DNA of 64,000 bases from Solen grandis. Taxonomy: Eukaryota > Mollusca > Bivalvia > Adapedonta > Solenidae. The DNA is taken from positions 57,987,997 to 58,051,996 of the forward strand of contig CM037790.1 of NCBI GenBank assembly GCA_021229015.1, in the 5' to 3' direction. A program made the translations under genes and the position numbers. Shown one piece after another: positions 44,072 through 55,424 of the stretch; the stretch's first letter is position 1; each line of letters starts with the position of its first letter. A model generated the notes under the pieces. It made no database searches. It was not told the origin of the DNA and worked only from the letters and a program-made list of their open reading frames with translations.

Positions 44072-44304
44072 TCACGTATGACCCATAAGAAATCGCTTTT
44101 CCTCTTATCTCCATTAATAAAGTCTCAAGGAATAACTGATCACTAATTGTAAATTGAAGTTGTTCATCAAGATTGTAAATAGGAATAGCATATTGTTTTT
44201 TAACATCATCAATTATTTTATTAATAGTATTTACATAGTTTATGTCATTCAACAATGAATTATTGTGTTTCCAGAAACCCATTCCATGCATAAAGTTATT
44301 AAAT
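44072..44304 (-). pseudogene. LINE ORF2, end of endonuclease/linker
   Basis: Minus-strand text HGMGFWKHNNSLLNDINYVN, then LDEQLQFTISDQLFLETLLM. The motif GxGFWKxNxSLL marks the end of the APE-type endonuclease domain in L1-like LINEs. The copy is truncated here. Confidence 0.85.
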
Positions 44305-44316
44305 ACTTTTTATACT
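44305..44316. repeat. LINE target-site duplication, right copy
   Basis: ACTTTTTATACT, identical to 35812-35823. Confidence 0.9.
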
Positions 44317-44483
44317 TGCTTACTATATTGAACCCTTTGAGATATTGCCTTAAAACTTGGAATACATGTTTATATCCTTTGTTTCCTTTTTGCTAATGCA
44401 ATTATTCTTTTGATTATACTACTGCAGTATTTTTCTATATTGACAAGCATTTGAATAGTCAAGCGAGCCGTCATGATACAGTT
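44317..44483 (+). repeat. Continuation of the repeat array into which the LINE inserted
   Basis: GAACCCTTTGAGATATTGCC and TTAAAACTTGGAATAC match 34747-34795. ATAGTCAAGCGAGCCGTC resembles the 3' end of the AGCTTGACTAT family. Confidence 0.7.
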
Positions 44484-44556
44484 CACGGTACGCTCCCAGG
44501 TCTGCACAGTATGGTACTGTTAACTTCCAGATTTTTTTCCTTCTATAACAGCGGCT
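44484..44556 (-). repeat. Dispersed repeat, copy of 9168-9260
   Basis: Reverse complement carries CTGGAAGTTAACAGTACC, GTGCAGACCTGG and CGTACCGTGAA. Bases 44557-44935 show nothing else recognisable. Confidence 0.6.
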
Positions 44557-44935
44557 TCCCCTCAGTAAAAAACGGAGATATTTTTCACCTCTGAGAAATA
44601 AAAATTCTCCTAACAATATGATCTTCCCATCCATTAACTTTAAAGGAAACAAAAGGGAAAGTAAAATAAAGCATATTGCTCTTCACTGTATATTACTTAA
44701 ATGAAAGCATCTGCGATGGTAATTAAAAAATCTTGGCATGGTATCCAATCAACACACATTCTAATGTTTTCTAATTATGCAGAATACTCAGAAAGTATCG
44801 TTTATAATGTCGGTTAACATCTTTCACACTCTCTACCAGATGCTATTTTACAGCTGAAATTGTGTAATCATCACAATGACGACCATATGCGATAAACATC
44901 AACAATGTTTGATGACCTTTGTATTTTTAGCTCAC

Positions 44936-46135
44936 CTGAGCACAACGTGCTCATGGTGAGCTATTGTGATCGCCTTTTGTCCGTCGTCCGTCGTCCGTGC
45001 GTGCGTGCGTGCGTCCGTCCGTCCGTCGTCAACAATTTGCTTTAAACAACATCTCCTCATGAACCACTGAAGGGATTTTGACCAAACTTCACAGGAATCA
45101 TCCTTATGATGCCCTCTATCAAAGTTGTACAAATTATTCAGATTGGTTAAAAAAGTAGGTCACAGGAGCTAAAAATAGATTTTAAAAATGCAAACATTGA
45201 AAATCTTCTTCTGCAAAACTGCAAGGCCTAGAGCTTAGATATTTGGTATGTAGCATCATCTTATGGGCCATTACCAAGATTGTACAAATCATAGCCCTAC
45301 GGTGATAAATGACCCCGCACCAGGGGTCACTTGTTTTACATAGAGTTATATAGGAAAATCTTTAAAAATCTTCTTCTATGAATCCATTAGGCCTAGAGCT
45401 TAGATATTTGGTATGTAGCATCATCTAATGGTTCATTACCAAGATTGTTCAAATCATAGCCCTACGGTGATAAATGCCCCCGCACCAGGGGTCACTTGTT
45501 TACATAGAATTATATAGGAAAATTTAAAAATCTTCTTCTATGAATCCATAAGGCCTAGAGATTAGATATTTGGTATGTAGCATCATCTTATGGTTCATTA
45601 CCAAGATTGTACAAATCATAGCCCTACGGTGATAAATGCCCCCGCACCAGGGGTCACTTGTTTTACATAGAATTATATAGGAAAATGTTTAAAAATCTTC
45701 TTCTATGAATCCATAAGGCCTAGAGATTAGATATTTGGTATGAAGCATCATCTTATGGTTCATTACCAAGATTGTACAAATCATGACCCTATGGTGATAA
45801 ATGACCCCGCACCATGGGTCACTTGTTTAACATAGAGTTATATAGGAAAATCTTTAAAAATCTTCTTCTATGAATCCATAAGGCCTAGAGATTAGATATT
45901 TGGTATGTAGCATCATCTAATGGTTCATTATCAAGCTTTTTAAAATGATGGCCCTTTGGAGATAAATGACCCCACCATAAGGCCCAGTGCTTATATATTT
46001 GGTGTGTAGTATTGTCAGGGCTAAAATGTTTAAGATTGAGTTATATCAGAATTCTTGTCTGTTTAAAAACCTTGTAATCAGTTGTAGCAATGGTACTCAG
46101 GTGAGCGATCCAGGGCCATCATGGCCCTCTTGTTT
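44936..46135 (+). mobile_element. HINE-like element (core B)
   Basis: 5' TTTAGCTCACCTGAGCACAA with hairpin, GTCCGTCG and GTGCGTGCGTCCGTCC, and six core B units. 3' CTCAGGTGAGCGATCCA and GGGCCATCATGGCCC plus TCTTGTTT. Nearly identical in its flanking non-repeated parts to 16472-17362. Confidence 0.92.
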
Positions 46136-46620
46136 AATCAATTGATTGATCATTTGCATTTTGAGTAAAGGAGGGAAATTTCAACAGGTAACTAAATGAA
46201 AGATACAGATTTATATAAAATGGGATAAATTAAATGCCTTGATGCAAATTTTCGCTAATTGAACATTTGAAATCAAAACTTCATATGATTGGAACTGCAG
46301 GTGTTTTTTCCTTGGTATAAATGTAGGTGCTACAAATATCATTTTTAGTGCTTTCATTAAAAATATTTAAGTTGCTTTCTTCCTGACGTTTATTATGGAA
46401 TAAACATTTAAAATAAGTATTATAAGTTTAATTAAGTTTCTGCAATAAAAATCACAATTAATTTGTATTTATGATAAAAAAAAAAACAAATTTGTCTTTG
46501 TTTCTTAATTTGCTCTTCATTTAAAGATAGGAAACTCAGTTAAGAAACTTAAAAGCCTGTATCATGATACGTATCTTGACCACTGTATTACGTATCGTAT
46601 TGTTGGGTAAGCGTATCAGT
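46136..46620. other. AT-rich region, no gene
   Basis: No frame or repeat recognised except a short ACGTATCGTATTG patch near 46590. Confidence 0.5.
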
Positions 46621-46965
46621 AGGAGTTATTGCCATTTTATTAAAAAACAAAAGCCAGATTTCACATTATTTACACTCTAGCATCTTCATTTCTTAAGCAA
46701 TCATCTTCAAAACTACTGATAAAATTGATGTCAATAATCTCTCAATAGCCAAGTTCGATTATGGCTGATATTGGCTTTTTAGGTCAGGAATTATTGCCCT
46801 ATTATTAGAAAAAAATCCTGTTTGTTTACATTCTTAAGTAGTCATCTTCATACTTAATGACAATGTTTATGGCTATAATCTTTTAGCCAAGATCTATTGT
46901 AGCTTATTTAAGCCAATCAGGTCAGTTCTGGCCCTTGAATTATCAAAAAAATGCCAGACTTTCCT
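46621..46965 (+). repeat. Core type C units
   Basis: Two units with TTTACACTCTAGCATCTTC, TCGATTATGGCTGATATTGG and AGGTCAGGAATTATTGCCC. Confidence 0.65.
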
Positions 46966-47275
46966 TTTTAGCTCACCTAAGCACATGGTGCTTATGTGAG
47001 CTTTTAGGATCAATGGCTGTTCGTCATCCGTCGTCCACAACTGTTTCAAATGACATCTCCTCCGAAACCACTGGGCCAAATTTGATGAAAATTGCCTTTG
47101 ATATTCCTTGCATGAAGCTCTACTTATAGATTTTTAAAGTGAAATCTTCAAAAATCTTCTCCAAAACCGCAAGAGCTTAGATATTTTGTGTGTGGCATTG
47201 TCTTATGGACCTTTACCAAGTTTGTACAAATCATGACCCTGGGTTCGAAATTGGACCGCCCCAGGGGTCACTTGA

Positions 47276-49400
47276 TTATCCCCCGCCGAAAGGCAGCGGG
47301 GAAATATAGTAATAGTCTCCGTCCGTCCGACATTTTTGTCCCGAGCATAACTCAAAAAGTATTTGAGGTATTAACTTGATACTTCATAGGTAGATAGATC
47401 TCATTGAGGAGGAGTGCAGTGCACAAGAATGATAACTCTACCTTTCATAATTTCTGAGTTATTGCCCTTTGTTATTTTTCAGACTTAATTTTTGTCCAGA
47501 GTTAACTCGAAAAGTATTTGAGGTATCAACTTGATACTTTATAGGTGAATAGACCTCATTGAGAAGGAGTGCAGAAAATAACCTTTTTTTTTTCCCTTTT
47601 TTTTAATTTTTGTCCGGAAAAGAGTATTTGAGGTATCAACTTGTTACTTCATAGGTGAATAGATCTCATTGAGGAGGAGTGCAGTGAGCAAGAATGATAA
47701 CTCTTCCTTGCATAATTTTTTAGTTATTGCCATTTTTAGCTCACCTGAGCACAACGTGCTCATGGTGAGCTTTTGTGATCGCCTTTTGTCCGTCGTCCGT
47801 GCGTGCGTGCGTCCGTCCGTCGTCAACAATTTGCTTTAAACAACATCTCCTCATGAACCGCTGAAGGGATTTTGACCAAACTTCACAGGAATCATCCTTA
47901 TGATGCCCTCTGTTAAAGTTGTACAAATTATTCAGATTGGTTAAAAAGGTAGGTCACAGGAGCTAAAAATAGATTTTAAAAATGCAAACTTTGAAAATCT
48001 TCTTCTGCAAAACTGCAAGGCCTAGAGCTTAGATATTTGGTATGTAGCATCATCTTATGGGCCATTACCAAGATTGTACAAATCATAGCCCTACGGTGAT
48101 AAATGCCCCTGCACCAGGGGTCACTTGTTTTACATAGAGTTATATAGGAAAATCTTTAAAAATCTTCTTCTATGAATCCATTAGGCCTAGAGCTTAGATA
48201 TTTGGTATGTAGCATCATCTAATGGTTCATTACCAAGATTGTTCAAATCATAGCCCTACGGTGATAAATGCCCCCGCAATAGGGGTCACTTGTTTAAATA
48301 GAATTCTATAGGAAAATCTTTAAAAATCTTCTTCTATGAATCCATAAGGCCTAGAGATTAGATATTTGGTATGTAGCATCATCTAATGGTTCATTACCAA
48401 GATTGTTCAAATCATGACCCTATGGTGATAAATGCCCCCACCAGGGGTCACTTGTTTACATAGAGTTATTAGGAAAATCTTTAAAAATCTTCTCTATGAA
48501 TCCATAGGCCTAATTAGATTTTGGTATGTAGATCATCTATGGTTCATTACCAAGATTGTACAAATCATGACCTTATGGTGATAAATGCCCCCACACCAGG
48601 GGTCACTTGTTTTACATAGAGTTATGTAGGAAAATCTTTAAAAAAAAATCTTCTACTATGAATCCATAAGGCCTATAGCTTAGATTTTTGGTATGTAGTA
48701 TCATCTAATGGTTCATTATCAAGATTTTCAAAATGGTGGCCCTTTGGAGATAAATGACCCCGCACTAAGTCTTCTCCTCTGAAACCATAAGGCCCAGTGC
48801 TTATATATTTGATGTGTAGTATTGTCAGGGCTAAAATGTTTAAGATTGAGTTATATCAGAATTCTTGTCTGTTTTAAAACCTTGTAATCAGTTGTAGCAA
48901 TGGTACTCAGGTGAGCGTTTCAGGGCCATCATGGCCCTCTTTTTCAGACTTAATTTTTGTCCAGAGCATTACTAAAAAAGTATTTGAGGTATTAACTTGA
49001 TACTTCATAGGTAAATAGACCACATTGAGGAGGAGTGCAGTGCGCAAGAATGATAACTCTACCTTGCATAATTTTTCTAGTTATTGCCCTTTGTTATTTT
49101 TCAGACTTAATTTTTGTCCAGAGCATTACTCAAAAAGTATTTGAGGTTTCAACTTGATACTTCTTAGGTGAATAAATCTCATTGAGGAGGAGTGCAGTGC
49201 ACAAGAATGATAGAAAGACCTGTAGACCTCAAAATAGAGGAATTCGTAGGTCATCACTTGGGTTTCATATATATAATCACTTTAAACATCAGTCTTCATT
49301 ACCAGAAATTTTCTTTTAAAAATGAAATATTCTACTCTCCAACACATCTTCTAAAGAGCAAGCTTTCGGTGGGGGATGGCCATGTCAACATGGCTCTTGT
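47276..49400 (+). mobile_element. HINE-like element, CCCCGCCGAAAGG-hairpin family, nested and host
   Basis: 5' hairpin CCCCGCCGAAAGGCAGCGGGG at 47281-47303, then TCCGTCCGTCCG. Units of about 165 bp hold AACTCAAAAAGTATTTGAGG, ACTTGATACTTCATAGGTG, GGAGTGCAGTGCACAAGAAT and GAGTTATTGCCCTTTG. 3' palindrome GCCATGTCAACATGGC plus TCTTGTTT. A core B element (47731-48940) is inserted in it. Confidence 0.85.
47731..48940 (+). mobile_element. HINE-like element (core B), nested
   Basis: 5' TTTTAGCTCACCTGAGCACA with hairpin, GTCCGTCGTCCGTGCGTGCG, and about six core B units, one of them (48460-48560) with several small deletions. 3' CTCAGGTGAGCGTTTCAGG and GGGCCATCATGGCCC plus TCTT. The host core resumes at CAGACTTAATTTTTG. 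Confidence 0.9.
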
Positions 49401-49684
49401 TTAACATAGACTTACATTGAAAAAAACTAGAAAAATCTTTTAGTCAGAAACCACAAGGCCTAAAGTTTAGATATTTGGTGTGTAGCATTGCCTAGTGAAC
49501 CACTACCAAGATTGTTCAATTATTGTGGCCTGGGGTCAAAATTGGCCGAGTCCCAGGGGTCCCTTGATTTTACATTGACTTGTGTTGAAAAATCTTCTCA
49601 GAAACCACAAGGCCTTGAGTTTAGATATTAAGTGTGTAACATTGCCTTATGGACCTCAACCAAGTTTGTTCAAATCATGGCCCA

Positions 49685-50987
49685 GCTTTTAGGATCACTC
49701 TTCGTCCGTCGTCGTGCGTCGTCCGTCATGCGTCGTCAACAATTTTCTTTAAACGACATCTCCTCTGAAACCACTGGACAGAATTTAATGAAACTTGGCA
49801 GGAATGTTCCTTGGGTGAGGCTCTACAAAAGTTGCTAAAATAAAGTTGATCCATGACGAACTCTGGTTGCCATGGCTACAAAAAGAAAAATAATTTAAAA
49901 ACTTTAAAAATCATCTCCTTCAAAACTACTGGCCAGATTTCAAAATAATTTGGTACAGATGTTCCTTGGGTCAACCTCTACCAAAGTTGCTAAAATTATT
50001 CCAATCCGTAAAAAAACATGGCCGCCAGGGGCGGGGCATATTTGCCTTATATGTATATAGAGAAACCTTTAAACAACATCTCCTCTGAAACCACTGGACA
50101 GAATTTGATTAAACTTGGCAGGGATGATCCTTGGGTCAACCTTCACAAAAGTTGCTAAAATAAACTTGATCCATGTAGAACTCTGGTTGCCATGGCAACA
50201 AAAAGGAGAAGAAAAAAATGAAAATTTAAAAATCATCTTCTTCAAAACTACTAGCCAGATTTTAAAATAAATTGGTACAGATGTTCCTTGGGTCAACCTC
50301 TACCAAAGTTGCTAAAATTATTCCGATCCATAAAAAAACATGGCCACCAGGGGCGGGGCTTATTTGCCTTATATGTATATAGGGAAAACTTTAAACAACA
50401 TCTCCTCTGAAACCACTGGACAGAATTTGATTAAACTTGGCAGGGATGATCCTTGGGTCAACCTTCACAAAAGTTGCTAAAATAAACTTGATCCATGTAG
50501 AACTCTGGTTGCCATGGCAACAAAAAGAAAAAAAAATGAAAACTTTAAAAATCATCTTCTTCAAAACTACTGGCCAGATTTTAAAATAAATTGGTACAGA
50601 TGTTCCTTGGGTCAACCTCTACCAAAGTTGCTAGAATTATTCCGATCCGTAAAAAAAACATGGCCACCAGGGGTGGGGCTTATTTGCCTTATATGTATAT
50701 AGAGAAACCTTTAAACAACATCTCCTCTGAAACCACAGGACAGAATTTGATTAAACTTGGCAGGGATGATCCTTGAGTCAACCTTCACAAAAGTTGCTAA
50801 AATAAACTTGATCCATATAGAACTCTGGTTGCCATGGCAACAAAAAGAAGAAAAAAAAATGAAAACTTTAAAAATCATCTTCTTCAAAACTACTGGCCAG
50901 ATTTTAAAATTAATTGGTACAGATGTTCCTTGGGTCAACCTATTTATCTCAGGTGAGCGATTTAGGGCCATCATGGGCCTCTTGTTT
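49685..50987 (+). mobile_element. HINE-like element (core A), 5' hairpin missing
   Basis: Begins at AGCTTTTAGGATCACTCTTC plus CGTCCGTCGTCG, so the terminal hairpin is deleted. Four core A units follow. 3' CTCAGGTGAGCGATTTAGG and GGGCCATCATGGGCC plus TCTTGTTT. Bases 50988-51195 show nothing recognisable. Confidence 0.85.
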
Positions 50988-51195
50988 CATGTTCTGTCTA
51001 ATTTGGGGGAGATAATCTATCTGCATATAAATTAACATCAAAGCCTATGGAAAATATACATTTTTTGTGAATATGACAAACTGAATTTGATTTATGAGAA
51101 AAACCCATGGTAGAAAGATGCATTTTATGATTATGCATCAACTTTCGTGAAAAAAAAATGTAAACTTTACCATAGGAAATTGGAGAAAGTCACTT

Positions 51196-52449
51196 TTTTA
51201 AGCTCACCAGAACACAATGTGCAAAAGGTGAGCTAATAATTGGGATCACCCTGTGTTCGCCGTGCAGCATCAACAATTTGCTTTAAATGAAATATTTTCT
51301 GAAACAGCTGAGTAGAAATTGATGAAACTTGGCATGGATCATCTTTGGGTGAACCTCCACAAAAGTTGCTAAAATAAACTTGATCCATGAAGAACTCTGG
51401 TTGCCATGGCAACCAACAGAATTTTACTTTAAAAATTTCAAAAATCTTCTCCTCTGAAACCAGTGGTCAGAATTTAATTTCCTTTGGTACAAATAGTCAC
51501 CTCATAGTGTTCTACCTTAATTGCGAAAAGTGAAGTTGAAAAATAAAGCCCCTAGGGGGTTGGCAGATTTTCTTACATGCTATATATAGAAAATTTCAAA
51601 ATTATTCTTCTATGAAGCCAATGGTCAGAATTTAATTCATTTGGCACAAATGGTCAACTCATTGCTATCATAATTGCTAAAATAAAATTGATCCCATTAA
51701 AAATGAGCCCCCTAGGGGTCAGCAAATTTCCTTATATACTCAATATATGAAATTTTCAAATTGAAATTCTTCTTCTTTGAAACCAATGGTCAGAATTTAA
51801 ATTCATTTGGCACAAATGGTCAACTCATTGCTATCATAATTGCTAAAATAAAATTGATCCCATTAAAAATGAGCCCCCTAGGGGTCAGCAAATTTCCTTA
51901 TATACTCAATATATGAAATTTTCAAATTGAAATTCTTCTTCTTTGAAACCAATGGTCAGAATTTAAATTCATTTGGCACAAATGGTCACCTCATGACTGC
52001 TTACCATAGTTGGAACCAGTGAAAAAAGAGGCCTCTATAGGGGTCAACTAGTTTCCTTATATACTCTCTCTATATAAAGAGACAATTTCAAAACTCTTCT
52101 TCTGTGAAACCAATGGTAAGATTTTATTTTCATGTGGCACAAATGGTCACCTTATGACTGTCTACCATAATTGCTAAAATAAAGTTGATACCTTGAAAGA
52201 TTAGTCACACAGGGGGCTGTCTAGTTTCCTCATATACTCTATATAGAAAATTAAAAGTCTTCTGGAACTAATGTTCAGAATTCACTCTTGTTTTGCACCA
52301 ATGATTGCCTCAAGGTTTCATACCGTAATTTGGATTTGATGGCTGCTGGAAGAAATTAGGTAAAACTGGTAAAATTAAGTGACTTGAAACAGTTTAAATA
52401 AGCTGTTGTACTCTGGTGAGCTATCAAGGGACATATGGCCCTCTTGTTT
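51196..52449 (+). mobile_element. HINE-like element (core E)
   Basis: 5' TTTTTAAGCTCACCAGAACA (degenerate hairpin). About six units of about 150-165 bp hold CAATGGTCAGAATTTAA, GCACAAATGGTCA and AAAATGAGCCCCCTAGGGG. Two of them (about 51600-51940) are almost identical. 3' CTCTGGTGAGCTATCAAGG and GACATATGGCCC plus TCTTGTTTT. Confidence 0.85.
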
Positions 52450-53102
52450 TAACTCACCTGAGCACAAGGTGAGCTATTGTGACTGATGAATGTCTGTCCT
52501 CAACATTTAACTTAAACAACATCTCCTCCTAAACCATTGTACCAATTTTAAAGAAACTTAACAGGAATGGTCCTTTGGTGATGCCCTTTCATAGTTGTTC
52601 AAAGAATTTGAGTCCATGCAAAAGTCTGGTTGCCATGGCAATGGAAAGAAAAAAACATGAAAATCTTCTCCTCCAAAACTACTGGCCAGATTTCAAAGTT
52701 ATTTGGCACAGATCAGTTGAAAAACATGGCTACCAAAGGATGGAGCTCGTTTTCCTTACATGTATATAGTAAAATCTTCAAAATTCTTCTTGTCCAAAAG
52801 TACTGGCTGGATTTCAAAGTTATTTGGCACAGATCATCCTTGGTTCACTCTCTACCAAGATTGTTCAAATTATTTTGATCCGTTGAAAAACATGGCCACC
52901 AGGGGGCTAAGCCCATTTTCCTTATATGTATATAGTACAAATTTGAAAATTCTTCTTGTCCAAAAGTACTCACTCAATTTATGGCTGGCAGAGGGCAGAG
53001 CCCATTTTCCACAATATCATAAGATATTTTCTGTTTCTTTTCCTCCCACTAATCCCTGGTTCTCAGGTGAGTGATCCCAGGGCCATGATGGCCCTCTTGT
53101 TT
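52446..53102 (+). mobile_element. HINE-like element (core D), abutting the previous one
   Basis: 5' TTTTAACTCACCTGAGCACA with a reduced hairpin, and core D units. 3' CTCAGGTGAGTGATCCCAGG and GGGCCATGATGGCCC plus TCTTGTTT. It starts in the terminal T run of the preceding element. Confidence 0.85.
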
Positions 53103-53651
53103 ATTTTTCAGGGGAGATAACTCATGGCAGTAAAATTATCAAGGGGAGGTAATAAAAGAACTTCTTCACTTGTTATGACATGTCAATTTGCCCCTAAGAT
53201 TATCATTGTTTGACATTTTAAAAGCTTATAATACATATGTATTGTTAAGTTATCTGCATGGCTTTGATGGAATTGATCGCTATTAGGGTTGGAAGACCTT
53301 AAGCAATCTTCATTAAACTTGTACACAATGTTGATAGAAACAGTATATCATGGGAATTTGGTTATAGCTGATATATTGAACTGATAAATCCACACTCTAG
53401 GCCCTTTATATATCAGAGAAAAACCCAAAGATATGCAGTTATTTTGAAATACTTTATACATTTGGTGCATTGCCTGGAGGTCCTTTATGATATATGTTCA
53501 AACATAGTCCTTGGGTCAATAGAGGCCCCATCCAATGTTCACTTCTTTTTACATAGACTTGTATGAGAGAGCTATGACCTTCAAGTACAGTTAAAAGTGT
53601 TGAATTTAACCTCAGATGGTCTTTATCATGACCCAATGACTTACTTTTGAG
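53103..53651 (+). repeat. Unassigned dispersed repeat sequence
   Basis: Contains GGGGAGATAACTCATGGC, and blocks like those at 26940-27110 (CATGACCCAATGACTTACTTT). No terminal structure or gene. Confidence 0.4.
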
Positions 53652-54372
53652 TTTTTAGCTCACCTGAGCACGTGTGCTCAGGATGAGCTTTTAGAATCGA
53701 TGAATGTCCGTCGTCCGTCCGTCCGTCCGTCCGTCGTCCACAATTTGTTCGTTTGCACTCTAGCATCTTCATTTTATGAGCAATTATCTTCAAACTTTAA
53801 AACAATGTTTATAACCATAAAATCTCGGCCAAGTTCGATTATGGCTGATATCGGAACATTAGGTCAGGAGTTATGCCCCTTTTAAAATTCAAAAAAGCCA
53901 GATTTCACATTGTTTGCACTCTAGCATCTTCATTTCATGAGCAATTATCTTCAAACTTTAAAACAATGTTTATAACCATAAAATCTCGGCCAAGTTCGAT
54001 TATGGCTGATATCGGAACATTAGGTCAGGAGTTCCCCTTTTAAAATTAAAAAAAAATAGGCCAAGGCTGATATCGTACCATTAGGTCAGGAGTTCTGCAC
54101 CTTTTAATTTTCAAAAAATGCCATATTTCAAGTTGTTTATACTCTAGCATCTTCATCTTTTGAGCAATCCTCTTCAAACTTTAAGACAATGTTTATGCCC
54201 TTAATCTCACAATCGGGTTCAATTATAACTGATATTGACTTGTTAATTTAGGAGTTATGCCCATTTCACCATAAAAAAAGCCAGATTTCACTTTTACACT
54301 CAAGCATCTTTATTTCTTAAGCAATCATCTTTCTCAGGTGAGCGATCAAGGGCCATCTTGGCCCTCTTGTTT
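53652..54372 (+). mobile_element. HINE-like element (core C)
   Basis: 5' TTTTTAGCTCACCTGAGCAC with hairpin, (TCCG)n at 53707-53735, and four core C units. 3' CTCAGGTGAGCGATCAAGG and GGGCCATCTTGGCCC plus TCTTGTTT. Same core as 1281-3747, which confirms that family. Confidence 0.9.
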
Positions 54373-54519
54373 TAGTTATGACCTTCGACTTTAGACCGCA
54401 GATACTGTTTGGTTTGTGGAATTGAAATGATCTGGTTGTATTTCTGCATGGATCATGTATTTAGTACAACTATGCTGTAATATAGTGTACTAACTTTTGC
54501 AGGCTTTGAAGGCAATATT

Positions 54520-54562
54520 TCTCAGGTGAGCGTCTTCAGGGCAATCTTGGCCTTCTTGTTTG
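54520..54562 (+). repeat. HINE-like 3' end, solitary
   Basis: CTCAGGTGAGCGTCTTCAGG then GCAATCTTGGCC and TTCTTGTTT. No matching 5' end nearby could be paired with confidence. Confidence 0.6.
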
Positions 54563-54683
54563 AAACATTGTACTCATATTCAAAGTATATTCATGTATTA
54601 AAACTCCTGGAAATAAAAGACAGATATTGAAGAAATGTTCCTTATCATTTTAGCCATGTTGATTTATAGTGTTTTAAATGTTG

Positions 54684-54976
54684 TTAGCTTGACTATACAA
54701 AGTCTTGTCGAATTATTCTACTCACCCTGGCGTCGTCATTGGCATCACACTTAGGTTAAGGTTTTGCATGCAACTTACTATATCGTGCATATATCTTAGT
54801 TACCAGCTATGCTTGATTTAATACTTCACTAAGGTCTTTATGGGCATTAAACAAACAAGAAAAGTAACTTTTGACAAAATTTAATACAAATAATGGCCCT
54901 TTTTGGACTAATGAGGCTTTAAACTAATAAGCGGGAGAATAGTTGAGCGTGCTGTCTTACGGACAGCTCTCATTTT
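54684..54976 (+). mobile_element. Short complete element, AGCTTGACTAT family
   Basis: 5' TTAGCTTGACTATACAAAG. One core unit holds GGTTTTGCATGCAACTTACT and AATGGCCCTTTTTGGACT. 3' GTTGAGCGTGCTGTCTTACG then GACAGCTCTCATTTTT. It shows the family's full ends at a length of under 300 bp, with CTTGACTA and TAGTTGAG as subterminal inverted repeats. Confidence 0.75.
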
Positions 54977-55424
54977 TAATTGGTATATTGCTGTAAAATG
55001 GCCTTTTTTCAGTTAAGAACATTTCTCTACATCAATTTGGAAACAAGTTTTTACCACTTGCACTAATCCCTCGGACGGTTTCTGGGTTGTACAACTACTT
55101 TGTCACTGTAAAAGTCTTGAAAAATTCCTCCCTCCCACCCCCATCGGGGATCCAGCTCACAACCTTTGGACTGTAGTCATTGTATACTACCAATAAACCA
55201 TGGTGCCAATCCAGTTCTGGGATGTGACCAGGTGTGGTATCATTCCATTTATATACAGCATGAATTATGTGTTGGCACGATTTATAAACAGTACTAAATC
55301 AGGCCCTGATGCTCCAGAAAATACTTAACATTCTCAGACTCATATGTGATTATCATACTCAAATCTTTATTAAACTTATGGGCAAAGTCTGAGTCTAGGA
55401 ATGAAAGTTGTATTTGAGTACCAT

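Larger units (their letters stand above)
35824..44304 (-). mobile_element. 5'-truncated LINE retrotransposon (L1/Tx1-like), four nested insertions
   Basis: Lies between two copies of ACTTTTTATACT. On the minus strand it ends in a poly(A) tract (plus-strand T-rich 35824-35863). It contains, 5' to 3', the linker after the endonuclease, reverse transcriptase and a C-terminal zinc-knuckle region. Removal of insertions at 42525-44071, 40839-42192, 37561-38806 and 36520-37550 restores a continuous reading sense at every joint. The 5' end begins within the endonuclease-RT linker, the usual result of incomplete target-primed reverse transcription. The intact-looking FADD motif and few stops suggest a fairly young copy. 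Confidence 0.9.
46966..49684 (+). mobile_element. HINE-like element, outer; host of two nested elements
   Basis: 5' TTTTAGCTCACCTAAGCACA with hairpin, GTCATCCGTCGTCC, and core units with AAACCACAAGGCCT, TTAGATATTTGGTGTGTAGC and CCAGGGGTC. The core continues from TCACTTGAT (47275) to AACATAGACTTACATTG (49401) across a nested element. No own 3' palindrome is visible; it runs into the truncated element at 49685. Confidence 0.65.
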
